Shown one piece after another: positions 1-6,798 of a stretch of 10,251 bases of DNA (its first letter is position 1; each line of letters starts with the position of its first letter). The translations under genes were made by a program, and so were the position numbers. This DNA comes from RGIG5952 sp045627605 (GTDB taxonomy: Bacteria > Verrucomicrobiota > Kiritimatiellia > RFP12 > JAAYLN01), in contig JAZQOA010000061.1 in the NCBI GenBank assembly GCA_045627605.1, positions 1 through 10,251 on the forward strand, read 5' to 3'. The notes beneath the pieces were generated by a model. The model was not told where the DNA came from, searched no databases, and worked only from the letters and a program-made list of their open reading frames with translations.

Positions 1-73
1 TCGCCTCGGCGCCGGCCTTTTCAACGCCTTCGCTCCTGATGCGGTCCAAAAGGGCTTGTAATTCGTCTGCCAT
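1..73 (-). CDS. atpE: V-type ATP synthase subunit E, N-terminal fragment
   Basis: Only the first 24 codons lie in the window; the gene continues past the left edge. The visible protein begins MADELQALLDRIRSEGVEKA, which matches the N-terminal helix typical of V/A-type ATPase subunit E in Chlamydiae, spirochaetes and related bacteria (amphipathic helix ending in a G-V-E-K-A type motif). Subunit E forms the peripheral stalk linking the membrane ring to the catalytic head of the rotary ATPase. The ATG at 73-71 has a strong purine-rich ribosome site (AAGGAGAGGA, 90-81) seven bases upstream, and an extended -10 promoter lies at 107-115, so it probably opens an ATPase operon. The call rests on a short stretch, so other coiled-coil proteins are possible. 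Confidence 0.6.
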   Translation of the reverse strand, partial: MADELQALLDRIRSEGVEKAGAEA

Positions 74-106
74 GGTGCTGTCCTCTCCTTAAAATGGTGA
101 AGTCCC

Positions 107-115
107 ATTATACCA
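107..115 (-). promoter_or_regulatory. extended -10 promoter of the V-ATPase unit
   Basis: On the minus strand the sequence reads TGGTATAAT, a perfect TGnTATAAT extended -10 element. Transcription would start near position 100, giving a leader of roughly 27 bases that includes the AAGGAGAGGA ribosome site. No good -35 hexamer sits 16-18 bases upstream, as is usual for extended -10 promoters. It lies between the esterase stop and the subunit E start, so the ATPase genes probably have a promoter independent of the esterase. Confidence 0.6.
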
Positions 116-141
116 AAAAATATCGCCCCCGTGCGGCGCAC
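115..141 (-). terminator. possible weak terminator after the esterase gene
   Basis: Just after the esterase stop the minus strand carries a short GC inverted repeat (GTGC/GCAC at 141-131, alternatively CGCC/GGCG) and then a run of six T (120-115). The stem is only four to five base pairs and the T run does not directly follow the first option. It may terminate inefficiently, or the T run may only be AT-rich sequence upstream of the next promoter. Confidence 0.25.
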
Positions 142-142
142 C

Positions 143-1456
143 CTACTTCCCGAGAATGGACTGGATGCGCTGGCCGCCGTGGAGGTTGCCCGCGCCGTGT
201 CCCGCCTTGGGATTCGTCCAGATATGGCGGACGACATTCGTCGGGATGGCGTTGAAGGCCGCGTAGACGCCTTCGGGCGGGCAGGTGGTGTCGAGAAACC
301 CCGTGCCGATCGTGACTTCCTTGCCGGGCGTGATCATCGAGAGGAAGTTGACGTTGTCGATGTAGCGCGAGGTCTCGGAAATCTTGGCGTTGCCTTCGTC
401 GATGGGCTTGCCCTCGTCGTCGGGCTCCCAAAGCTGGGGCCAGCCGTTGCGGCGGCCGGCGAGGCGCCCGTTGTGGTCGGAGAGCGCGGGAACGCAGGCG
501 CAGACGAGCGACACGTCGGGGTCGAGCGCGCCGCAGGCGATGGACTGCCCGCCGCCGAGGCTTTCGCCGTTGACGATGAGCGTCTTGCCGTCCCACTCGG
601 GGAGCGATTTGGCGTACTGGATGGCGCGGAGGTCGCGGAGGATCATCCACTTGAAGACGTTGTCGCAGATGTTGGTCGCGCTTTCCTTCGAGAGCTTGTA
701 GATGGCGTTGACGTTGTAGCCCATTTCGGCGTATTCGGCGTCCGTGAGCTGGTTGGGGAGGCCGAACTTGCTTGTCGTCACGGAGATGGCGACGTCGCCG
801 TAGTACCAGGACTTCCAGGCGCGGACGCCGCTGGCGCCCTGGAAGGCGACGATAATCGGCAGGGACTTTGGCGCGGCGTCCCGGGGCTTGGCGATGAAGC
901 CCGTCGAGGGGTGGGGGCCGACGCAGTCGAGCGCGAATTCCGCGCCCTGGATCTTGCCGTCCTTGTTCTGTTCAGCGGGAATCTCGACTTCCGTTAGTTT
1001 CGCGTTGAACGGGATTTTGTCGAGCGCCGCGATTTCCTTTTTCCAGAAGTCCGCGAAATCCGCCGGCGGGGGGAGGGCGGCCTTGATGGCGTCCGCCCGG
1101 TAGATCGCGCCGCACTGCGTCCTCGTGGGCGTCGGCCTGCCCTTGTCGTTGAGGACGCACGCCTCGAGCAGCACCCAGCCGGGGAGGTCGGGCTTCACCT
1201 TGGCTGTGTACTTGCCGCCGGCGTCGGTCGTGGCGTCCGTGACGACGGGCTTCACCTTGCCGGGGATGCTGAGCGTCGCGCGGATCGGCATCGACGTCGG
1301 GGCGCCGTCCGCCATGAGCGAGAGGGTGAGGACGACTTCCTCGCCTTCGCCGTAGAGGGCGTCGGGTTTCGAGGCCTCGCCCGTGAAGGCGAGGGGGGCC
1401 GCTCCGGCGGCGGCTGCTGAAAGGACGGCGAAAACAAGGGGGAGCGACTTTCTCAT
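143..1456 (-). CDS. secreted acetylxylan esterase / cephalosporin-C deacetylase-like hydrolase (AXE1 family)
   Basis: Encodes 437 residues. The start at 1456 is preferred over an in-frame ATG at 1630 because it opens a clear signal peptide (MRKS, a hydrophobic Leu/Ala core, A-G-A cleavage near residue 19) and has AAGGA ten bases upstream; the longer version would run through the mrp end in another frame. Residues 25-120 look like an extra Ig-like beta-sandwich domain. Residues 125-437 match the alpha/beta hydrolase fold of the AXE1 family: nucleophile Ser299 in G-E-S-L-G-G, acid Asp389 in the G-F-L-D-T-T-C-P-P motif, and His420 in A-G-H-G. Family members remove acetyl groups from xylan or xylo-oligosaccharides, so a periplasmic or extracellular deacetylase is likely; the exact substrate is not shown. 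It follows mrp by 25 bases with no terminator between, so the two are probably cotranscribed. Confidence 0.85.
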   Translation of the reverse strand: MRKSLPLVFAVLSAAAAGAAPLAFTGEASKPDALYGEGEEVVLTLSLMADGAPTSMPIRATLSIPGKVKPVVTDATTDAGGKYTAKVKPDLPGWVLLEACVLNDKGRPTPTRTQCGAIYRADAIKAALPPPADFADFWKKEIAALDKIPFNAKLTEVEIPAEQNKDGKIQGAEFALDCVGPHPSTGFIAKPRDAAPKSLPIIVAFQGASGVRAWKSWYYGDVAISVTTSKFGLPNQLTDAEYAEMGYNVNAIYKLSKESATNICDNVFKWMILRDLRAIQYAKSLPEWDGKTLIVNGESLGGGQSIACGALDPDVSLVCACVPALSDHNGRLAGRRNGWPQLWEPDDEGKPIDEGNAKISETSRYIDNVNFLSMITPGKEVTIGTGFLDTTCPPEGVYAAFNAIPTNVVRHIWTNPKAGHGAGNLHGGQRIQSILGK

Positions 1457-1481
1457 GGCGGAGATTTCCTTTGAAACGGGA

Positions 1482-2294
1482 TTAGCCGAGCAGGGGGGCG
1501 AGGGGCGAGGCGTCGAGTTCGTCGACTTTGCCGGCATCCGCCGCCGAGGCGTAGAGCGGGGCGATGGGGAGCTTGCAGACGACGGGGATGCCGTGGCGGT
1601 TCGCCACTTCGTCGACGTTGCTTTCGCCAAGGACGGCGTGGCGTTCGCCGCACTTCGGGCACTCGAAGTAGCTCATGTTCTCGACGATGCCGACGACGGG
1701 AATTTCCATCATCTTGGCCATGTTGACGGCCTTTTCGACGATGAGCCCGACGAGCTGCTGGGGGGAGGTGACGATGACGACGCCGTCGACGTGGAGCGAC
1801 TGGAAGACGGTGAGGGGCACGTCGCCCGTGCCGGGCGGCATGTCGACGAACATCACGTCGATGTCGCCCCAGGCCACGTCGCTCCAGAACTGCTTCACGA
1901 CGCCGGCGATCACGGGCCCGCGCCAGATCACGGGGGCGGAAGGGTCTTCGAGGAGGAGGTTGAGCGACATCACCTTGACGCCGTTGCGGGCCGTGGCCGG
2001 GATCAGCTCGTGCTCTTCGCCGCCGATCGCCTGGTCAATCCCGAAGGCGGTCGGGATCGAGGGCCCGGTGATGTCGGCGTCGAGTACCGCCGCCTTGAGG
2101 CCGCGCTTCGCGGCGAGGCAGGCGAGCATCGAGGTCACGAGGCTCTTGCCGACGCCGCCCTTGCCGCTGGCGACGGCGATGACTTTCCTGACGTTGGACT
2201 TCGGGTTGGGTGGGGCCAGCAGACTCTGCTTCTCGGTCCGGCTGGAGCAGTTCTTGCCGCAGGTCGAGCAGTTGTGGGTGCATTCTTCGCTCAT
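1482..2294 (-). CDS. mrp: Mrp/NBP35 family P-loop ATPase, Fe-S cluster carrier
   Basis: Encodes 270 residues of a cytoplasmic ATPase that holds and hands [4Fe-4S] clusters to apo-proteins (ApbC/Mrp family). Visible motifs: deviant Walker A G-K-G-G-V-G-K-S at 44-51 with the signature Lys45; switch I-like D-A-D-I-T-G-P-S at 72-79; Walker B-like D-M-P-P-G-T-G-D at 151-158; and C-P-K-C at 212-215, the CxxC that bridges the dimer and binds the cluster. The N-terminus has four more cysteines (5, 9, 12, 16). The ATG at 2294 is chosen because a GTG twelve bases upstream overlaps the AAGGAG ribosome site (2311-2306). A strong terminator separates it from the large secreted protein upstream, and no clear promoter is visible in the 79-base gap. 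The esterase gene lies 25 bases downstream. Confidence 0.93.
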   Translation of the reverse strand: MSEECTHNCSTCGKNCSSRTEKQSLLAPPNPKSNVRKVIAVASGKGGVGKSLVTSMLACLAAKRGLKAAVLDADITGPSIPTAFGIDQAIGGEEHELIPATARNGVKVMSLNLLLEDPSAPVIWRGPVIAGVVKQFWSDVAWGDIDVMFVDMPPGTGDVPLTVFQSLHVDGVVIVTSPQQLVGLIVEKAVNMAKMMEIPVVGIVENMSYFECPKCGERHAVLGESNVDEVANRHGIPVVCKLPIAPLYASAADAGKVDELDASPLAPLLG

Positions 2295-2337
2295 GTGAGA
2301 TTTCACTCCTTGTCAAATTGGAACATTGGAAAAGAGA

Positions 2338-2365
2338 AGGGCCGGGGCGGTGCCGCCCCGGCCCT
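2338..2365 (-). terminator. strong intrinsic terminator after the 1384-residue gene
   Basis: A perfect 13-bp inverted repeat (GGGCCGGGGCGG and its complement, plus an A-T closing pair) with a two-base centre is followed on the minus strand by TCTCTTTTCC. It begins eight bases after the stop codon at 2374. The T-rich tail is present only in the minus direction, so it terminates the large secreted gene and should largely insulate mrp. Confidence 0.8.
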
Positions 2366-2373
2366 GTCGGGAC

Positions 2374-5300
2374 TTACAGGCCGCCGACGTCGCGCAGGCG
2401 GATCGCGGGCGACGCGGGCTTGAAGTCGAGAAGGTCGAGCTTGTAGCGGTACATGCCCACGGTGATGGCGCGGACCTTGACCGGGAACTGGATCTTCTTG
2501 TCGCCGCCTTCCGAAACCCACTGGTCGCTGTAGGGCCCGGGGCTGTGGTCGTTGACGATCTTGTTCGGCGCGAGCGACTGGTAGACGTAGCTCCAGCCGT
2601 CGAAGTCGACGCAGAGGTTGCCCGGCCAGTCCATGATGTCGCAGCCCCAGCTGCGGCCCGTGGAGAGGTTCTTGAAGACCTCGCCGTTGGCGTCCTCGAT
2701 CTCGAAGCGAATCTGCCCCCAGTTGGAGTTGCCCTTGACCCAGACGCCAATCACGGACGGCGTGCCGGGGATGGCCTTGGGCTCCTTGAAACGGAGTGTG
2801 GTGTACTCCGTGATGTAGCGGGAGTCGTACTTCTTGCTGTCGGTGTTGAGCGCGATCTCGACGCATGCGCCCTTCTCGGCGTCGTCGGCCTGCGCGAGCA
2901 TGAATTCCGACGGGCGGAGAATCGGGAGGAAGCCCGTGTGGGTGGATTCAAGCGACGGATCGGGTTCGAGCGTGAAGTCGCGGATATCGTCAACCTTGTC
3001 CGCGACGCGCGCACGAAGGGCGATGTCCATTTCCTTCGGGAAGGTGCGGCCGCCGATCGAGACGCCCTTGAGCGGGCTGTCCGTGACGACATAGACAGGG
3101 GAAGTGCCGCCCTTGACGATCGACTTGCCGGCCGGGATGGCGTATTCGGTGCCGTACATCTCGGTCCAGGTGCCGGTGGAGGCTGAGTCAACCACGAAGT
3201 CGACGTCGCCGCGCGCCGCCCAGAGCGCCGTCGCGGTCTTGCCATCGGTGCGCTTGAACTCGATCGCGTAGACGGTCGTCGAACCGGTGTCGAGCTGGCG
3301 GACGAACTTCACGCCGTCAAGGCACTTCGTGAGGACCGCGTAGGCGACGTAGGCGCGCTTCGGGTAGCCGTAGGGACCGCGCAGGAGGATGCCCGAACCG
3401 CCCCAGAGGCCGTTGTAGTAGCCCGACGAGCAGACGAAGAAGATGCCGGGGCTGATGAGGAAGAAGTCGTTGGCCAGCGAGATGAGCACGTCGCGCATGT
3501 ACCACTCGGCCTGCTGCTGCTCGCCCATGTCGCGCTCGCAGCGGTAGGTGAACTCCCAGCTGCCGTTGCCCTTGACGGGGCGCTTGGCGAGCTTCTCGGC
3601 GATGTCGAGCGTCACGCGCATGCCCTGGAAGCCGCATTCCTGCATCTTCTCCGGCTTGATGACCTGCGCGGGCGTCTCGAAGCCCATGTAGTCGTAGTAC
3701 TGCGGGTTGGCCCCGGCGCGGAGCGGGCGCACCGCCGCGCCAATCGAGGCGGAGGAGTTGCCGAACTGGAGCTTGATCTGCGGGAAGTGCTTGCGCATGA
3801 TGCGGCCGACTTCATTGACGTACTTGGCGATGTTCCTGTCGTTCTCGGGAACTGCGGGCACGGGCAGGCCGAGAAGCTCCTCGGGGATGCCGTAGCCGGG
3901 GGCCGATTCGTGCCAGATGAGCATGTGGTCGGCGTGGCGGCCGTTCTTCTTGTGCTCGTCGATGGCGGCCTGGACCTTCCTGACAAAGGTCTCCTCGCCG
4001 TCGATCTCGATCTTGCGGCGCTTGCGCGGATCCTTTTCGGGATCGGCGGGGTCGTCGATCTTGCTCGGCTTGAACTTGCCGGTCGCGGTGTCGAAGTCGC
4101 GCATGCCGGGCGCGCCGATGTTGCCGACGCCGGTGATGTCGTACTTGGCGCATTCCTCGGCGTTCGGCTGGCGCCACGAGGCCTTGCGGATGCCGGCCTT
4201 CTGCATCAGCGGGCCGCCGAGCTCGATGTCCCCGGGCGAGCCGTGGGAGTTGAACCACCAGGTCGCGTAGGGCGACGCGACCTTGCCGACCTTGCGGCCG
4301 GCTTCGGGAAGGATCGCGAAGCGCGCGTTGTGGGTGAAGAGGGCGTTGCCGTCCGCGTCGTCGAGCGTGACGTCGAGCGTGTAGAAGCCCTTGGGCGTGG
4401 ATGCCCCGAGGTCGATGGAGATTTCACTGGTGTCGCCGGCCTTGGCGAGGGCGAAGTCCTGCTTGCCGGTAAAGACAGGCAGTCCCTTGATGTCCTTGGC
4501 GACCCAGCGGACGCACCCCTTGGCGCCGTCGATGGCGGCCTTGAGGAGGACGGTGGTCTTGCGGACGGTCTCGTTGGCCGTGAAGACGTTGGCGGGCTGC
4601 TCCTGGCGGAAGTCGACGACAACCGGGGCCTTCTCAAGCGTGACGCCGAAGATGTTGAAGGCGCTGTCGGAATTCGGATCGGGCTTCATCTCGTTGTTGA
4701 GCTGCTCGAAGTTCTCCCAGCCCTTGCCCGAGAATTCGAAGTCGATGTAGCCCTTGCGCGCCGCGATGTCGATGACGTTGCCGAGGCCGAGGTCGACGGT
4801 CATGAAATAGACGGGGAGCTCCTGGTTGCCGCGCTTGATCTTGCCGACCTCCTTGCAGCCGAAGGGGACTTTGCCGTCCTTGAACTCGACAATCGCGTCG
4901 CCGAGCATGTTGCCGCCCACGCCGTTGGTGACGTAGTAGCCGAGGCGGACCGTGAGGATTTTGTCCTTGTGCGCATCGGGGTCGATGGCGAAGAGGATGT
5001 GGGCCTTTGCGTAGTCGGCGGCGGGCAGGCGGTAGTGGATGGCCGAGGGGAAGCCCCAGAGCGGGCTGCGGCCATGGTATTCCTCGACCTCGAGCGCCCA
5101 GCTGCCCTTGCCCTGCTTGCAGATCGCGACGTCGGCCGAGTCAATTGGCGCGGCGACCATCACGGGCACGCCGTCGAATTTCGCGAGGCCGGTCTTGACG
5201 CCCTCGGTGTAGGTGGCGTCGGCAAAGGCCTTGGCCCGCGGGTTCTTCGACATGTCGATGGCGGTGAAGCGCGGGGAGCCGAAGAGGTCGTCGCCCTCGC

Positions 5301-6528
5301 TCAGGACGTATTTCACGCCCTTGGCGGGAAGGAACTTGATGTCCGTGACGGTCGCGCCGTCCTTGCCGGCGATCGTCGTGATGAACGAACCGTCGACATA
5401 GACCTGCGCCGCGCCGTCCTTGCGGATGAAGTTGACGTCAAGCGGGTGCTGCGACGCCGGGGGAAGGCGGTTCCAGTCGCGGAGGATGTCGAGGCCCTGC
5501 GGCTCCATGTCGTAGGAGGAGCAGTAGTTGCGCATGAGGGGACGCACATACTGTTCGCCGATACCCTTGATCGAGATGAAGGAGTCGGCGAGGTCGATGC
5601 GCGCGTTCTTCGCCTTGTCGGCGAAGGGCGTCATCAGGTTGTGGCCCTGCGTTCCGATGGTGACGGGGTAGTCCGCGGACGTGCCGTCGGAGAAGGTGAC
5701 GACGAACTTTGTCGTGCCGTCCTTTGCGTTGCCCGGGACGAAACGCACGCCGGCCATTGGCTTGGTGGCGATGGCATTGGTTTCGGTTCCGGTTGCGACC
5801 TTGGCGTCGGCAATCGGCTGGTTGAGGCTCTTGAACGAGGCGAAATGCTTTTCAACGGGATAGCCGCGGATGCCTTCCGGAGTACGCACGACAACGTCGC
5901 GGAGCGAGAACTGCTTTTCCGGGGAGGCGGCGAAATTCACCGTCTCGAAGACACCGTCGAGCTTCACCGAGGTGATCTTGTAGAAGGCGCGGTCCTTCGA
6001 GACGAAGATGTCCGCATTGGCGCCGTTGGCCTTGACGGCGACCTCCTCCCACTTCCAGTTGGCGATGAAAAGGGCGTTGGTGTTGCCGGGGAAGAGCAGC
6101 TTTTGGCCCGCCACGGCGTCGGCCGCGATGGTGATCTTCTGCGACTTGCCATTGGCGGTCTTGAAGACGATGTCGAAGAACGACGCGACGCCCGCGACGT
6201 CCTTCTCGTTCTTTTCAGGATTGCCCTTCTTGGGCATGGTGGAATTCAGGAAGCGGAACTTCGTGAGAACGTCGAACTTGTTGTCCGCCGGCAACGCGAT
6301 GTCCTTCTCGAAAATCTTGCAAGGCGCCGCGACCTTGACGTTGAGCTCGGCGGCGTTGACCCAGATCGGGTCGTTGCCGACGGTGAGGCCCTCGGCGCGT
6401 GTCACGCCCGGGGCGGTGTCGCCGTAGTTCTTGAAGCTTTCTTCAAAGACGTTGCGACCGTATGACGCCATTGCCGCGGCGAGGCAGAGTGCCGTCGCGG
6501 AAAGGGCCGTTGCTTTTGTACTGGCCAT
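2374..6528 (-). CDS. giant secreted multidomain protein with putative glycoside-hydrolase barrel
   Basis: Encodes 1384 residues. Residues 1-22 form a Sec signal peptide (A-M-A cleavage; Cys15 is not in a lipobox), so the product is exported. Residues 25-215 and 365-430 look like concanavalin/LamG-type beta-sandwiches. Residues 450-640 are another beta-rich module, and 640-745 is an Ig-like domain just ahead of the barrel. Residues 750-1070 read like a clan GH-A TIM barrel, with candidate catalytic glutamates Glu874 in I-W-H-E-S and Glu951 in G-F-E-T-P or Glu992 in S-W-E-F-T. Residues 1070-1160 fit the small beta domain that usually follows such barrels, and 1190-1384 a C-terminal jelly-roll, possibly carbohydrate-binding. 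I do not recognise a specific GH family; the hydrolase role is inferred from fold-like patterns. Start ATG 6528 has GAGGAG six bases upstream. It has its own promoter and terminator, so it is probably monocistronic. Confidence 0.72.
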   Translation of the reverse strand: MASTKATALSATALCLAAAMASYGRNVFEESFKNYGDTAPGVTRAEGLTVGNDPIWVNAAELNVKVAAPCKIFEKDIALPADNKFDVLTKFRFLNSTMPKKGNPEKNEKDVAGVASFFDIVFKTANGKSQKITIAADAVAGQKLLFPGNTNALFIANWKWEEVAVKANGANADIFVSKDRAFYKITSVKLDGVFETVNFAASPEKQFSLRDVVVRTPEGIRGYPVEKHFASFKSLNQPIADAKVATGTETNAIATKPMAGVRFVPGNAKDGTTKFVVTFSDGTSADYPVTIGTQGHNLMTPFADKAKNARIDLADSFISIKGIGEQYVRPLMRNYCSSYDMEPQGLDILRDWNRLPPASQHPLDVNFIRKDGAAQVYVDGSFITTIAGKDGATVTDIKFLPAKGVKYVLSEGDDLFGSPRFTAIDMSKNPRAKAFADATYTEGVKTGLAKFDGVPVMVAAPIDSADVAICKQGKGSWALEVEEYHGRSPLWGFPSAIHYRLPAADYAKAHILFAIDPDAHKDKILTVRLGYYVTNGVGGNMLGDAIVEFKDGKVPFGCKEVGKIKRGNQELPVYFMTVDLGLGNVIDIAARKGYIDFEFSGKGWENFEQLNNEMKPDPNSDSAFNIFGVTLEKAPVVVDFRQEQPANVFTANETVRKTTVLLKAAIDGAKGCVRWVAKDIKGLPVFTGKQDFALAKAGDTSEISIDLGASTPKGFYTLDVTLDDADGNALFTHNARFAILPEAGRKVGKVASPYATWWFNSHGSPGDIELGGPLMQKAGIRKASWRQPNAEECAKYDITGVGNIGAPGMRDFDTATGKFKPSKIDDPADPEKDPRKRRKIEIDGEETFVRKVQAAIDEHKKNGRHADHMLIWHESAPGYGIPEELLGLPVPAVPENDRNIAKYVNEVGRIMRKHFPQIKLQFGNSSASIGAAVRPLRAGANPQYYDYMGFETPAQVIKPEKMQECGFQGMRVTLDIAEKLAKRPVKGNGSWEFTYRCERDMGEQQQAEWYMRDVLISLANDFFLISPGIFFVCSSGYYNGLWGGSGILLRGPYGYPKRAYVAYAVLTKCLDGVKFVRQLDTGSTTVYAIEFKRTDGKTATALWAARGDVDFVVDSASTGTWTEMYGTEYAIPAGKSIVKGGTSPVYVVTDSPLKGVSIGGRTFPKEMDIALRARVADKVDDIRDFTLEPDPSLESTHTGFLPILRPSEFMLAQADDAEKGACVEIALNTDSKKYDSRYITEYTTLRFKEPKAIPGTPSVIGVWVKGNSNWGQIRFEIEDANGEVFKNLSTGRSWGCDIMDWPGNLCVDFDGWSYVYQSLAPNKIVNDHSPGPYSDQWVSEGGDKKIQFPVKVRAITVGMYRYKLDLLDFKPASPAIRLRDVGGL

Positions 6529-6564
6529 GAGTGTCTCCTCGTTGGGGTGAAAAGTTTGCCATTG

Positions 6565-6573
6565 ATTATAGCA
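6565..6573 (-). promoter_or_regulatory. extended -10 promoter of the 1384-residue gene
   Basis: The minus strand reads TGCTATAAT, a perfect extended -10 element. Transcription would start near 6558, giving a leader of about 30 bases that contains the GAGGAG ribosome site. No -35 consensus is found at the usual spacing; TTGGCA lies too far upstream, 23 bases away. Confidence 0.65.
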
Positions 6574-6602
6574 TTTTTCGTGCCGAGGTGACTTGCCAAA
6601 GG

Positions 6603-6634
6603 ACGCGCCGCGTCATCGGGAATTTTTGCGGCGC
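6603..6634. repeat. inverted repeat upstream of the 1384-residue gene promoter
   Basis: GCGCCGC at 6605-6611 is repeated in inverse at 6628-6634 (GCGGCGC) around a 16-base AT-richer centre. The left arm is itself part of a short near-palindrome, ACGCGCCGCGT (6603-6613). No T run follows on either strand, so it is not an obvious terminator. It sits about 45-75 bases upstream of the predicted transcription start and could be a regulator-binding site. Confidence 0.35.
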
Positions 6635-6637
6635 AAT

Positions 6638-6658
6638 AAAAACTACTTCTCCAAGTGG
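6638..6658 (-). terminator. possible weak terminator after tRNA-Val
   Basis: Twelve bases past the encoded CCA the minus strand has ACTT-GGAG-AAGT, one mismatch and one further C-G pair, then TTTTTATT. The position and T run suit an intrinsic terminator, but a four-pair AU-containing stem is weak. Confidence 0.3.
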
Positions 6659-6669
6659 GATTTGTGGCT

Positions 6670-6746
6670 TGGTGGACGATGAGGGACTCGAACCCCCGAC
6701 CTTGACCGTGTAAAGGTCCTGCTCTAACCAACTGAGCTAATCGTCC
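6670..6746 (-). tRNA. trnV: tRNA-Val (anticodon UAC)
   Basis: A full cloverleaf is readable on the minus strand: acceptor stem GGACGAT/ATCGTCC, D arm GCTC...GAGC, anticodon loop TTTACAC with anticodon TAC at 6712-6710, variable loop AGGTC, T arm GGGGG-TTCGAGT-CCCTC, and discriminator A at 6673. The 3' CCA is encoded in the DNA (6672-6670). The anticodon stem has a G-A mismatch at its outer pair (standard positions 27 and 43; bases 6719 and 6703); the other four pairs are intact. It reads GUA and other valine codons. It has its own promoter immediately upstream. Confidence 0.95.
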
Positions 6747-6764
6747 AAGCAAAATGTTTTTTCA

Positions 6765-6793
6765 ATTATACCTTATCGCTGGCTGATTGGCAA
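6765..6793 (-). promoter_or_regulatory. sigma70-type promoter of tRNA-Val
   Basis: On the minus strand TTGCCA (6793-6788), a 17-base spacer and a perfect TATAAT (6770-6765) form a near-consensus housekeeping promoter ending 18 bases before the mature tRNA 5' end. The -35 box lies only five bases from the stop codon of the upstream gene, with no terminator between, so some read-through transcript from the uvrC unit may also reach the tRNA. Confidence 0.8.
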
Positions 6794-6798
6794 ACCCG

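Noticed and set aside
131..997. Plus-strand open frame opposite the esterase (and similar ones at 1383-2423, 2326-3186, 6787-8187 and 8607-9509)
   Set aside because: All are shadows of well-supported minus-strand genes with recognisable motifs; their sequence is repetitive and biased.
1457..1630. Upstream extension of the esterase to an ATG at 1630
   Set aside because: It overlaps the 3' end of mrp in another frame, its residues are shadow-like (Ser/Pro/Arg-rich), and it would bury the clear signal peptide that starts at 1456.
2295..2306. GTG start for mrp twelve bases upstream
   Set aside because: The GTG overlaps the AAGGAG ribosome site, which instead serves the ATG at 2294.
2311..2316. 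Perfect minus-strand TTGACA as a -35 box for mrp
   Set aside because: A -10 at the right spacing would fall at the mrp start codon and inside the gene, and no TATAAT-like sequence is there.
3787..6465. 892-codon open frame on the plus strand, antisense to the 1384-residue gene
   Set aside because: It mirrors the codon structure of the opposite gene in GC-rich DNA, reads as low-complexity Asp/Val/Gly/Ala/Arg sequence, and has no signal peptide, domain or ribosome site.
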